Both the position numbers and the translations under genes were made by a program. A DNA stretch of 7,020 nt, taken from contig NZ_DQDX01000191.1 of the NCBI RefSeq assembly GCF_003525665.1, positions 1 to 7,020 of the forward strand. Direction: 5' to 3'. Within the stretch, counting starts at the first letter, position 1. Each line of letters opens with the position of its first letter. Shown in pieces: positions 1 through 5,854 of this stretch. The DNA comes from Flavobacterium sp. GTDB lineage: Bacteria > Bacteroidota > Bacteroidia > Flavobacteriales > Flavobacteriaceae. Below the pieces are notes generated by a model. The model made no database searches. It was not told where the DNA came from and saw nothing but the letters and a program-made list of their open reading frames with translations.

Positions 1-79
1 TGTTGTTTTCTTTTTGTTGCGCGTTAACAGAACTCATAATGGAGCAAAGCAGTATTAGCGAATAAATTGTTTTTTGCAT
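1..79 (-). CDS. N-terminus of an exported protein, cut by window edge
   Basis: An ATG at 79-77 opens 26 codons that run off the left edge without a stop. The peptide begins MQKTIYSLILLCSIMSSVNA and continues QQKENN. It has the layout of a Sec signal peptide: a short polar start with one Lys, a hydrophobic core (about residues 5-16), and a small-residue site VNA before QQ, where signal peptidase I would cut. Flavobacterial exported proteins often have Gln right after the cleavage site. The ATG lies 23 nt downstream of the stop of the large secreted hydrolase on the same strand. I see no TAnnTTTG element in that gap, so co-transcription with the hydrolase is likely. The mature protein is outside the window and its function cannot be told. 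There is no lipobox Cys near the cleavage point, so a lipoprotein is unlikely. Confidence 0.72.
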   Translation of the reverse strand, partial: MQKTIYSLILLCSIMSSVNAQQKENN

Positions 80-102
80 AAATTAATTTTTAACTGTAAA
101 CT

Positions 103-2463
103 TTAAAATTCACCTTTCAACACATCTACACCAATTGCATACCCATAAATTTTCCCATTAGCATCTTTGTAAATTCTGATTTTATTGCAAGCCATTCCTA
201 AATTGACCTTCGCCCAAGTTTTACCACCGTCTTTGGTTTCGTAACCGCTGTTCATGGTGCCAACAAAGCCGTGATTTTCGTCTATAAAACCAATACCAAA
301 TTCTCTTGCTCCAGCATCTTCCACTAAGTTGATTTCATTCCAAGTTTCACCGCCATCGGTTGTTTTGGCAATGCGCTGTTGTTTTACATTTGGATCTGGA
401 TTATAGGATTGAATCGTTACATAGCCAACTTCTTTTGTTGGAAAAGAGGCCTTCCAAGTACCTTCAAACGGACGATTGGATTGATACACCTTTTTCCAGG
501 TTTTTCCGCCATCGCTGGTTTTTAAAATCAAGGCGTTGGATTTTTCCATATCTTCATCTGAGGCAGCACAAACAAATCCGTTGTTTTTATCAAACATTTT
601 GATATCGAATAGCATTTTACAGTCGTTGTTCATACTATTGGATGTCCAAGTGGCACCACCATCGTGCGAGACCATCATATTAGCTGGAGAACCTACACGA
701 CCAACTGCATAAATATGTATTTTGTAGTCTATTTTGCCGTGATTAATATATTGCTCTTTAACAATATCAATGGCACAAAGTCCTTTAACATATGGTCCTT
801 TATAGTCAACAGGCTTCCAAGTTTTACCACCATCTCTGGTTCCATACAATGGAATGGAGTCGGTAACATTAGGAAAATAATCTGTTCCAACCGTACCCGC
901 AAAACCAACTAAATTATCCACAAAGGCAATGGTTCGGAAAAAAGTTCCTTTTTTTTCCAATTGTTTTTCCCAGGTTTCGCCTCCATTTTTTGTGTTATAA
1001 ATGCTTCCGTAACCGTTTACATACCAGCCTTCTTTTTCATTAATGAAAGTGATATCGTCTTGTTTCCCAGGATAGCGCTCTGTATTCAATTTTTTCCATC
1101 CTTTTTCGGGAAGTGTCGTTACATCTTTTTTGGAAAGCACTTCATTGCTCCATTTTACTGCCGAAAGACCTACTTCTTGATTGTATTCATCAAATAATTG
1201 TTGAATCTGACCATTTGAAAATTTGTTGTATGCTTCTTGCATTGTACCCGATTTTGCGAAATAATGATCCGTTGAAGGATAAGTCATTAACGTTGCATTA
1301 CCTGGGTTGAAGAAATTTACGGTATTCACAATTTGCTGATGATCTGCTTTAGAAAATGCTTCAAAATCAGATTCTCCATATTGTACTAATACTTTTGCAG
1401 TTGTATTTTTCCAATTTTCTAAATGAGGGTAATCCTGAATTTGTCTCCAGTACTCTGCATTCCTCGAATAAATTTTTCCTTTGCCATCGTATTGCCAACT
1501 TGTGCGTAAAATACTGTCGGCCTTAGTGTCTTTAGCAATATCTTCTAGTTTTTCTTTCTTAACGAAGTAACGATAGTTTAAATCATATTGAGCAATTACA
1601 GATTGTTCTACTTCAATCGGGTTCATGCCTGATAATGCATTTTGAACGCGATACATTTCGATTTGATACTCAAACCAAGATTTAGCAGTAGTTCCATATA
1701 CTACAACACCCGCAACCTTATTTTTTGCACTAATTGCTGGCGCAACAATTCCACCCATAGAGTGACCAACAATGATAATTTGGTTGGGATCTACATAAGG
1801 AAGTGACTTCAACTTTTTTAAACCTGCCTCAAAATTTTCAATTTCATCTAGCAAATCACAAGACTCGCAAGGAGGTGTGTTTTTGCTGTCACCCAAGCCA
1901 CTTTTCTCGACGCGAAGCGTCACATAACCAGCATCTACATAAGCATCCACAATGCGTTTATAGGGATGATAATTTGGTAAATCATCAATACTGCTGCAGG
2001 TATATCCCGGAATGAACAACATGGCCGGCATTTTATTTTCTTTAAAGGGCTTGTTAATGATAACGCGCAATTGTCCGCCTTTGTAGGCTACCTCGTCGTA
2101 AATTACGGTAGCATTATCATCTGTTTCATACGGACGTGCAACGGCTTTTGCTTTTAAGATAAGTTTCTTTTTACCACGCAAGACCGTTAACTGAACTTCT
2201 TGATTTGGAGAATAGGTTAAGAATTTTTGGGTGAATTCATCAGTTGAAGCAAACGTAGAATTACCAATTTTGACAATCAAATCGTTTTCTAGCAATTTAA
2301 GCGCAACACTTGTTCCTCGTGCAACTTGCTTCACTTTACAACCGGAAGTTCCATTTTCGGTGACATATTCTACGCGTGCACCAAATTGAACTTTGCGCTG
2401 TAATGATTGACTAAATAATAAATTAAGGGAGCAAATCGAAAAAAATAAAAAAAGGTTTTTCAT
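103..2463 (-). CDS. Secreted PDZ - alpha/beta hydrolase - Asp-box (YCF48/BNR-like) repeat protein
   Basis: This 786-residue protein has three parts. Residues 1-20 are a Sec signal peptide (ends LLFSQS), so it acts in the periplasm or outside the cell. Residues about 28-112 resemble a PDZ domain (GTSVALKLLENDLIVKIGN, then a VQLTVLRGKKK strand), usually a peptide-tail binding or regulatory module. Residues about 120-430 are an alpha/beta hydrolase: oxyanion region IPGYT (151-155), nucleophile elbow GHSMGG with Ser235, likely acid Asp366 (GESD) and likely base His400 (STDHYF). The segment GLGDSKNTPPCESCD (189-203) resembles a motif I recall from PDZ-linked serine hydrolases. Residues about 453-786 carry six x-D/N-G-G-x-T-W Asp boxes, as in YCF48 or sialidase-like propellers. 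There is no type IX secretion sorting tail; the chain ends KGEF. The substrate is unknown; an esterase or peptidase role is inferred from the triad. The start is the ATG after a promoter candidate at 2487-2513. The AraC regulator upstream ends 45 nt away and may control it. Confidence 0.9.
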   Translation of the reverse strand: MKNLFLFFSICSLNLLFSQSLQRKVQFGARVEYVTENGTSGCKVKQVARGTSVALKLLENDLIVKIGNSTFASTDEFTQKFLTYSPNQEVQLTVLRGKKKLILKAKAVARPYETDDNATVIYDEVAYKGGQLRVIINKPFKENKMPAMLFIPGYTCSSIDDLPNYHPYKRIVDAYVDAGYVTLRVEKSGLGDSKNTPPCESCDLLDEIENFEAGLKKLKSLPYVDPNQIIIVGHSMGGIVAPAISAKNKVAGVVVYGTTAKSWFEYQIEMYRVQNALSGMNPIEVEQSVIAQYDLNYRYFVKKEKLEDIAKDTKADSILRTSWQYDGKGKIYSRNAEYWRQIQDYPHLENWKNTTAKVLVQYGESDFEAFSKADHQQIVNTVNFFNPGNATLMTYPSTDHYFAKSGTMQEAYNKFSNGQIQQLFDEYNQEVGLSAVKWSNEVLSKKDVTTLPEKGWKKLNTERYPGKQDDITFINEKEGWYVNGYGSIYNTKNGGETWEKQLEKKGTFFRTIAFVDNLVGFAGTVGTDYFPNVTDSIPLYGTRDGGKTWKPVDYKGPYVKGLCAIDIVKEQYINHGKIDYKIHIYAVGRVGSPANMMVSHDGGATWTSNSMNNDCKMLFDIKMFDKNNGFVCAASDEDMEKSNALILKTSDGGKTWKKVYQSNRPFEGTWKASFPTKEVGYVTIQSYNPDPNVKQQRIAKTTDGGETWNEINLVEDAGAREFGIGFIDENHGFVGTMNSGYETKDGGKTWAKVNLGMACNKIRIYKDANGKIYGYAIGVDVLKGEF
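214..987 (-). repeat. Six Asp-box repeats inside the hydrolase gene
   Basis: Six copies of the coding motif D/N-G-G-x-T-W lie at 970-987, 817-834, 646-663, 496-513, 340-357 and 214-231 (residues 493, 544, 601, 651, 703 and 745 for the first residue of each). The steps between copies are 51, 57, 50, 52 and 42 residues, close to one beta-propeller blade each. On the plus strand they show as recurring CCAAGTTTTACCACCATC-like words. The Asp box is a structural turn seen in sialidases, YCF48-type assembly factors and sortilin-like propellers, so the motif alone does not show glycosidase activity. Confidence 0.85.
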
Positions 2464-2486
2464 CAGACTAAATATTACATTTAGTG

Positions 2487-2513
2487 CAAAGATAATTTAT
2501 GAAAAAATTCAAA
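2487..2513 (-). promoter_or_regulatory. Candidate Bacteroidota promoter for the secreted hydrolase
   Basis: Read on the minus strand, TATCTTTG (2494-2487) fits the -7 consensus TAnnTTTG exactly, and TTTG (2513-2510) lies 15 nt upstream as a possible -33 element. That spacing is a little short. The start ATG (2463) is about 20 nt beyond the expected transcription start. The -33 element overlaps the stop codon of the AraC gene, so the hydrolase may have its own promoter while also being read through from upstream. Confidence 0.5.
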
Positions 2514-3324
2514 GATTGTAAAAATCGGACACCTTTTCTGAAGAATTATTTTCAAAGAATTGCGAAGGAGTTTGTGTGCTAAAGGCTTTAAAATGTTTAA
2601 TAAAATGCGACTGATCGTAATATCCAGTATCTATCGCAACACTTAACAAATGATTATTTGAGCTTGAAGAGTGCTCTAAAAAAGTTCTAAATTTAATCAA
2701 GTTAATGTAATTGATTGGATTCACCCCCACGAATTTATTAAATAATCGATGAATAGTTCGTTCCGAAACGGAGAAAAATGCGGCCATTTGCGCTACATTG
2801 CACTGTCCTTTTGTAGTGTGGATTTTATTGATGATTGATATATACAGAGCTGGCTGACAAATAATTAACTTTGACACTAAAAAGAGTTCCAGTACCTTAA
2901 TTTTTTTTTCATCGTTTGTTGCTTCTGTAAGTGAATCTACAAGATCGTTAATTTCTTGATTAGTAAAAATATCGTATAAAGAAGTGGCATCTTCTTCGTA
3001 AACAACATTCATTGGTATTTTTGTAAATAAACTTAACCCGTTTGGAATTGTAAGTCGCACTGAAATATTCAAAAAATCCCCTGACGTTTTAATTTCACTT
3101 GGTTTCATTAACGTGTTCCTAGTGCCATATTTCGGCATTATTTGAAAATCAGTTTTGTTTTTTACGAGCAAATCCCCAAACACTGTAAATCCAAATCCGC
3201 AGATATTGTTTGGTAAAAACACGGTTGATTCAGTATAATTAGCCGATCGACGCCAAAATACAATTGACGAGATTTTGTCAATTAAAAGGGGATTTGATAC
3301 ATTATAACTAACTATAGATTCCAT
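2509..3324 (-). CDS. AraC-family transcriptional regulator
   Basis: A 271-residue DNA-binding regulator of usual family length. The C-terminal third holds the double helix-turn-helix of the AraC/XylS family. The first HTH is about residues 175-200 (VAQMAAFFSVSERTIHRLF) and the second about 226-256, with the family signature GYYDQSHFIKHFK (234-246) followed by TPSQF. The N-terminal half (about 10-110) is beta-rich, with VFLPNNICGFGF near residues 35-46. It resembles the DUF6597-type sensor half common in Bacteroidota AraC proteins, which would bind an unknown small molecule; this is a recollection, not a search. The ATG at 3324 follows a TAnnTTTG element by about 20 nt. The next gene on the strand, 45 nt on, is the secreted hydrolase, so that gene is a plausible target; no operator could be identified. 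Confidence 0.9.
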   Translation of the reverse strand: MESIVSYNVSNPLLIDKISSIVFWRRSANYTESTVFLPNNICGFGFTVFGDLLVKNKTDFQIMPKYGTRNTLMKPSEIKTSGDFLNISVRLTIPNGLSLFTKIPMNVVYEEDATSLYDIFTNQEINDLVDSLTEATNDEKKIKVLELFLVSKLIICQPALYISIINKIHTTKGQCNVAQMAAFFSVSERTIHRLFNKFVGVNPINYINLIKFRTFLEHSSSSNNHLLSVAIDTGYYDQSHFIKHFKAFSTQTPSQFFENNSSEKVSDFYNL

Positions 3325-3344
3325 TTCAAATACATAAATAGTAA

Positions 3345-3352
3345 CAAAAATA
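3345..3352 (-). promoter_or_regulatory. Candidate -7 element for the AraC gene
   Basis: TATTTTTG on the minus strand fits TAnnTTTG and ends 20 nt before the ATG at 3324. I see no TTG-type -33 element at the usual distance; the upstream stretch is nearly pure A/T. The match could be chance in such AT-rich DNA. Confidence 0.35.
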
Positions 3353-3525
3353 AATATATTTAATTTAATTATGCATTTATCCTTCAGTTTTCATGATTTT
3401 TTATAACCGAAACGCGTTTTTGTTTTTGTCTTTGGTGTACTGTTATATTCATTTGTATTTTGAAATAATTTATCTGCATAAAAAAGTTGTGGATTTATAA
3501 GCCCGTAATTTACATTTCCCCAAAC

Positions 3526-3612
3526 TGTTTTAGTGCTATTATTTAAATTTTAGAAGTTTTATTCTGTAACTATAGGTACTTATCAAAAATGGATTAAATA
3601 GCACTGAAAACA
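3526..3612. repeat. Imperfect inverted-repeat element in the 313-bp gap
   Basis: The gap 3325-3637 has no convincing gene. Within it TGTTTTAGTGCTATT (3526-3540) and AATAGCACTGAAAACA (3597-3612) are inverted copies, with a perfect 9-bp core (AGTGCTATT / AATAGCACT) and one extra base in the outer part. The intervening 56 nt are A/T-rich. The whole is 87 bp, the size of a small MITE or of a long-looped hairpin. AAACTG occurs at 3522-3527 and 3615-3620, but it does not sit exactly at the ends, so a target-site duplication is not established. The rest of the gap holds the AraC promoter candidate, the GNAT terminator and AT-rich sequence with no other visible signal. Confidence 0.5.
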
Positions 3613-3635
3613 AAAAACTGAGAATTTATTTTCTC
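3612..3635 (-). terminator. Short hairpin terminator after the GNAT gene
   Basis: Three bases after the GNAT stop codon the minus-strand transcript reads GAGAA-AATAAA-TTCTC, then AG and a run of six U. The stem is only 5 bp with two G-C pairs, so it is weak, but its position and the U-run fit an intrinsic terminator. It abuts the right arm of the inverted-repeat element. Confidence 0.45.
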
Positions 3636-3637
3636 GT

Positions 3638-4156
3638 TTAGAGTTTTACTTCAATTTCAAATAAACTTACTGTTGCATTTTCATAATGCGCAGGTAATTC
3701 TCCAGTATTTTTAAGTTTCAATAAACCCAAAAAGTCAAAACCACATCTAGTGTAATAATTAATTAGACCTAAATTATAACCTACTGTGTCCATTCTAATG
3801 TATTGTTTTTGTTTTTCAATGGCATAGATTTTTGCCCATTCTACAATTTTGCCCACTAAATTTTGTCCGCGAAAATCAGGATTTGTTGCTATGCGGTGAA
3901 TGTAAACAGCTGGATCTCCGTTACGTTCCTCCCAGATTTGAGGATCATTAAAAGTTGTCGCCCACACACAAGCAATTTTACCCTCTGCAACTATTTTCCA
4001 TTGTCTGTTTTCTAAAATTTCAGTTTCAATAAGTTCTCTATCAAATTCTGGCCAATGGCTGGTAAATCTTGTCTTCTGAAAATCGGTCGCGATTTTATAT
4101 AAACGGAAAATTTCGTCTGTGTCGTTACTGTTGCTATTTTGTATTTGAAAGTTCAT
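3638..4156 (-). CDS. GNAT-family N-acetyltransferase
   Basis: A 172-residue cytosolic enzyme of the GNAT fold, expected to move an acetyl group from acetyl-CoA to an amine; the acceptor is unknown. Strand 4 is VYIHRIATNPDF (84-95). The CoA pyrophosphate loop follows as R96-G-Q-N-L-V101. Motif B is near the end of the fold: LINYYTRCGFDFLG (131-144), where Tyr135 is the usual general-acid position. The loop departs from the consensus R/Q-x-x-G-x-G/A, with Asn99 and Val101 in the glycine positions. I recall other Bacteroidota GNATs with the same change, so it is probably a subfamily trait rather than damage. The length is normal and the start ATG (4156) is uncontested. It stands alone between a pseudogene and a terminator, so context does not help with the substrate. 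Confidence 0.88.
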   Translation of the reverse strand: MNFQIQNSNSNDTDEIFRLYKIATDFQKTRFTSHWPEFDRELIETEILENRQWKIVAEGKIACVWATTFNDPQIWEERNGDPAVYIHRIATNPDFRGQNLVGKIVEWAKIYAIEKQKQYIRMDTVGYNLGLINYYTRCGFDFLGLLKLKNTGELPAHYENATVSLFEIEVKL

Positions 4157-4171
4157 TTTTGATTTTGAATT

Positions 4172-4191
4172 ATTAGGGCAAATAACCTAAT
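4172..4191. promoter_or_regulatory. Small inverted repeat upstream of the GNAT gene
   Basis: ATTAGG (4172-4177) and CCTAAT (4186-4191) form a 6-bp inverted repeat with an 8-nt spacer, 16-35 nt before the GNAT start codon. It could be a regulator site or a small hairpin in the leader. No clear TAnnTTTG element is present, only the imperfect GTTATTTG between the arms. Confidence 0.25.
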
Positions 4192-4228
4192 TTAATAGAT
4201 GATTGCCTATGTTTACTTTGTGACTGTT

Positions 4229-4462
4229 TTAATTACCATCTCTAAAGTTTTTAACACTTTCGTTGGATATGGTAATAAAATCCAATTTTCCTTCGCATTT
4301 ATCTCCTAAAGGTGCTTGTATTCCAAATCCAACTTTTACGGTGGAAGGAAGGTCTAAACCAAAACAACGAAAAAATCGGCATTGTTCACCATTAAATGAA
4401 TAATGAAGTTTCAAAAAATCTCCTTAACGAGTTAGTCTTAACCAAGATTTATAAAAGGGAAT
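4229..4462 (-). pseudogene. DUF1349-like protein remnant (C-terminal half, in-frame stop)
   Basis: The open part (4229-4414) codes 61 residues: KLHYSFNGEQCRFFRCFG, then TVKVGFGIQAPLG and LDFITIS near the end. This matches, from memory, the C-terminal end of DUF1349 proteins (concanavalin A-like sandwich, about 180-200 residues), where a 'YS-DG' strand is followed by 'VGL-A-SP' and 'F-DF-I'. Upstream in the same frame the match continues across a TAA stop (4424-4426): PFYKSWLRLTR, stop, GDFLKLHYSF, where intact relatives read WLR-x-x-R-x-GD. The frame is closed again by TGA at 4463-4465, and the N-terminal half of the domain is absent. The only start for the 61-residue piece is TTG (4414), preceded by AAGGAG, which could allow a short product. 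That AAGGAG straddles the premature TAA and is probably coincidental, because this lineage relies little on Shine-Dalgarno sites. Best read as a decaying gene. Confidence 0.65.
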
Positions 4463-4465
4463 TCA

Positions 4466-4540
4466 TTCGTCCTTGGCATCTTCTTTATGATTTGCAACCA
4501 ACTCGCGAATAGATAAATGGATTTTCGTAGTTTTTAAAGA
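4466..4540 (-). pseudogene. 25-codon coding remnant, possibly DUF262/HNH-type N-terminus
   Basis: Between TAA (4541-4543) and TGA (4463-4465), in the same frame as the DUF1349 remnant, lies a start-less stretch reading TTKIHLSIRELVANHKEDAK. It looks protein-like (amphipathic, few rare codons) and does not resemble the missing part of DUF1349. From memory it is like the first residues of DUF262-type nucleases that begin '(K)I-x-I-REL-x-x-x-Y-x-D-x-x-E' before 'GYGGKLDIRP'. If so, two broken genes were joined by a deletion here. The identification rests on about 20 residues and may be wrong. Confidence 0.25.
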
Positions 4541-4559
4541 TTAATATGTTTAGTGACTT

Positions 4560-4886
4560 TTAATTTTTAAAACGAATAACCACAGCTTTTTTATCCTTTG
4601 GAGTAATAATTATACCTTGTGCATTTGCGAATTGTGTTTTTGCCTTTATGATCAATTGGTCACGTACGTGATCGTACTCGGCAACTTGTAATTTGGATGT
4701 GTCAACTTTTACAGTTCCAAGGAACTCATATTCCAAAATGGGGTTATTGTCTGTAAATACAGTTAGCCCTTCGATTTGATTTGCATTTCCTAATTCATTA
4801 GTTTTTTTGGTATAATTAAACCTGAGATATAATAATACTACTAAAATTGTTACTATAACAATTAAAATTGAGATTCCTTTTTTCAT
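4560..4886 (-). CDS. Small membrane-anchored protein of unknown function
   Basis: A 108-residue protein I cannot name. Residues 2-3 are Lys-Lys, followed by one hydrophobic segment (4-20, ISILIVIVTILVVLLYL) and Arg22. This gives a signal anchor with the rest outside the cytoplasmic membrane, or possibly an uncleaved signal peptide; there is no lipobox Cys. The soluble part (about 30-108) has YEFLGTVKVD (53-62), then YDHVRDQLIIKAK (71-83) and a terminal strand AVVIRFKN. This pattern of a strand, an R-D helix, a GIII strand and a last strand recalls small Bacteroidota hypothetical proteins with 'Y-x-x-x-RD-x-L-x-x-KA ... ADGII ... IKFK'. The ATG is clear, but I find no TAnnTTTG promoter in the 102-bp upstream gap, which instead carries an inverted repeat. 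It may be read through from phzF. Confidence 0.75.
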   Translation of the reverse strand: MKKGISILIVIVTILVVLLYLRFNYTKKTNELGNANQIEGLTVFTDNNPILEYEFLGTVKVDTSKLQVAEYDHVRDQLIIKAKTQFANAQGIIITPKDKKAVVIRFKN

Positions 4887-4953
4887 ACTTTTTTGTAATT
4901 ATTTGTTTGTAATTTAATTTATAGATTTAAAATTGGCACTGCGTTTTTGCTTT

Positions 4954-4980
4954 CTAACTATGACGCAACACCCGAGTTAG
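4954..4980. repeat. Inverted repeat between phzF-like gene and small membrane protein gene
   Basis: CTAACT (4954-4959) and AGTTAG (4975-4980) flank a 15-nt spacer containing GACGCAACACCCG, which is unusually G/C-rich for this neighbourhood. The repeat begins 9 nt after the stop of the PhzF-family gene, but no U-run follows on the minus strand, so it is not a standard terminator. It may be an RNA hairpin, a regulator site or the trace of a Bacteroidota intergenic repeat. The word CGAGTTAG at its right end also occurs at 4428-4435 in the pseudogene. Confidence 0.35.
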
Positions 4981-4988
4981 CAATTGTT

Positions 4989-5777
4989 TTATTCTATCCA
5001 AAAATTCCCAACAGAATAGGTTTTTGCTGTTCCGCTAATAATAACTCGGTCACCTTTGTCTTCACAATATAGTTTGCCCATTCGTTCCGAAACTTGTTGC
5101 CCATAAAGTACTTTTTTATCAAGTCTTTTTGACCAAAATGGCACCAAAGAACAATGAGCAGAACCTGTTACAGGATCTTCTAAGATGGATGCTTGTGGTG
5201 TGAAAAAACGAGAAACGAAATCACAGTCATCTCCAATTGCTGTTACAATTATTCCGCCTGGATCAAGGTTGATTTGGTCAAACAATTGTCGATCAATTTT
5301 AATATTTCTAATTGCTGTTTCGTTTTCATAAACCAAAACATAGTCTCTTGATTTCAAAATTTCCTTGGGTTGGATATTTAAAGATTTTGAAATTGTCTCG
5401 GGTAAAGTATCTGCAATAGGCATTCTTGATGGGAAGTCCATTTTGTATAGTCCATCTTCAACTTTAACAATTAAGTCGCCACTTAATGTTTCGAAAACAA
5501 TTTCATCTTTTTTGTAATCTAAAATTGTCTTTAAGCAATGTGCTGTTGCAAGTGTGGCGTGACCGCACAAATCCATTTCAATTTCTGGCGTAAACCATCG
5601 CAAATGGATTTTTTCTCCTTTATCTACAAAAAAAGCGGTTTCTGCAACGGCATTTTCTTTAGTTATTTTCAACAAAATGTCGTCTGATAACCAATTGTCA
5701 AGAGGCACCACACAAGCAGGATTTCCACCAAAAATGGTATCTGTAAATGCGTCAATTTGGTAAAGTTTTAATTCCAT
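4989..5777 (-). CDS. PhzF-family isomerase/epimerase-like protein
   Basis: A 262-residue cytosolic protein of the PhzF/YddE family (diaminopimelate-epimerase fold, usually 260-300 residues). Family marks are in order: the opening strand YQIDAFTDTIFGGNPACVV (6-24), the catalytic Glu46 in NAVAETAFF, WFTPEIEMDLCGHATLA (61-77) and the second-half signature EDPVTGSAHC (200-209). PhzF itself isomerises trans-2,3-dihydro-3-hydroxyanthranilate in phenazine synthesis, but no other phenazine gene is present here. Most stand-alone relatives have no known substrate, so no symbol is assigned. The key Glu and both glycine-rich loops are intact, so activity is likely. The gene lies 77 nt after the SDR stop on the same strand, with a strong hairpin between them. 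Only 22 nt separate that hairpin from the ATG, so there is little room for a separate promoter; co-transcription with the SDR is plausible. Confidence 0.92.
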   Translation of the reverse strand: MELKLYQIDAFTDTIFGGNPACVVPLDNWLSDDILLKITKENAVAETAFFVDKGEKIHLRWFTPEIEMDLCGHATLATAHCLKTILDYKKDEIVFETLSGDLIVKVEDGLYKMDFPSRMPIADTLPETISKSLNIQPKEILKSRDYVLVYENETAIRNIKIDRQLFDQINLDPGGIIVTAIGDDCDFVSRFFTPQASILEDPVTGSAHCSLVPFWSKRLDKKVLYGQQVSERMGKLYCEDKGDRVIISGTAKTYSVGNFWIE

Positions 5778-5799
5778 TTTTCTTTTTATTTTATAATAA

Positions 5800-5842
5800 A
5801 CAGCATATAGTCAATTTCTTTTTTGAAAAGACTATATGCTGT
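5800..5842. terminator. Perfect 13-bp hairpin between SDR and PhzF genes
   Basis: ACAGCATATAGTC (5800-5812) and GACTATATGCTGT (5830-5842) are perfect inverted copies. The 17-nt loop can itself pair TTTC (5815-5818) with GAAA (5825-5828) around a T6 loop. It begins 12 nt past the SDR stop, the expected place for a terminator. However, the bases after the stem on the minus strand (TTATTATAAAA) make a poor U-tract; on the plus strand AATTTTTG follows. It may therefore be a partial terminator, an mRNA 3'-end stabiliser or an attenuating hairpin in an SDR-phzF operon. Confidence 0.6.
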
Positions 5843-5854
5843 AATTTTTGTTAA

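Noticed and set aside
453..987. Sialidase activity suggested by the Asp boxes
   Set aside because: Asp boxes are structural and occur in many propellers. The Arg triad and FRIP-type motif of sialidases are not seen.
360..2015. Several plus-strand open frames of 65-82 codons inside the hydrolase gene
   Set aside because: They lie wholly opposite a gene with clear domains, and their low-complexity His/Phe/Arg-rich products show no motif. They are antisense shadows.
3393..3500. Plus-strand 36-codon frame beginning MIFYNRNAFLFLSL in the 313-bp gap
   Set aside because: It is hydrophobic mostly because the DNA is T-rich, no TAnnTTTG element precedes it, and every real gene here is on the other strand. 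A frame of this length is expected by chance.
4172..4191. ATTAGG/CCTAAT as a firm operator
   Set aside because: Arms of 6 bp with an 8-nt spacer are likely by chance in AT-rich DNA, and there is no second copy in the window.
4412..4426. AAGGAG plus TTG as a true start for a 61-residue protein
   Set aside because: The conserved family pattern extends upstream through the stop, and the AAGGAG is part of the TAA-GGA codons. Shine-Dalgarno sites are otherwise not seen in this window.
4989..5777. Phenazine biosynthesis locus
   Set aside because: Only a PhzF-family protein is present; no phzA/B, D, E or G-like gene is nearby. Most solitary PhzF relatives are not phenazine enzymes.
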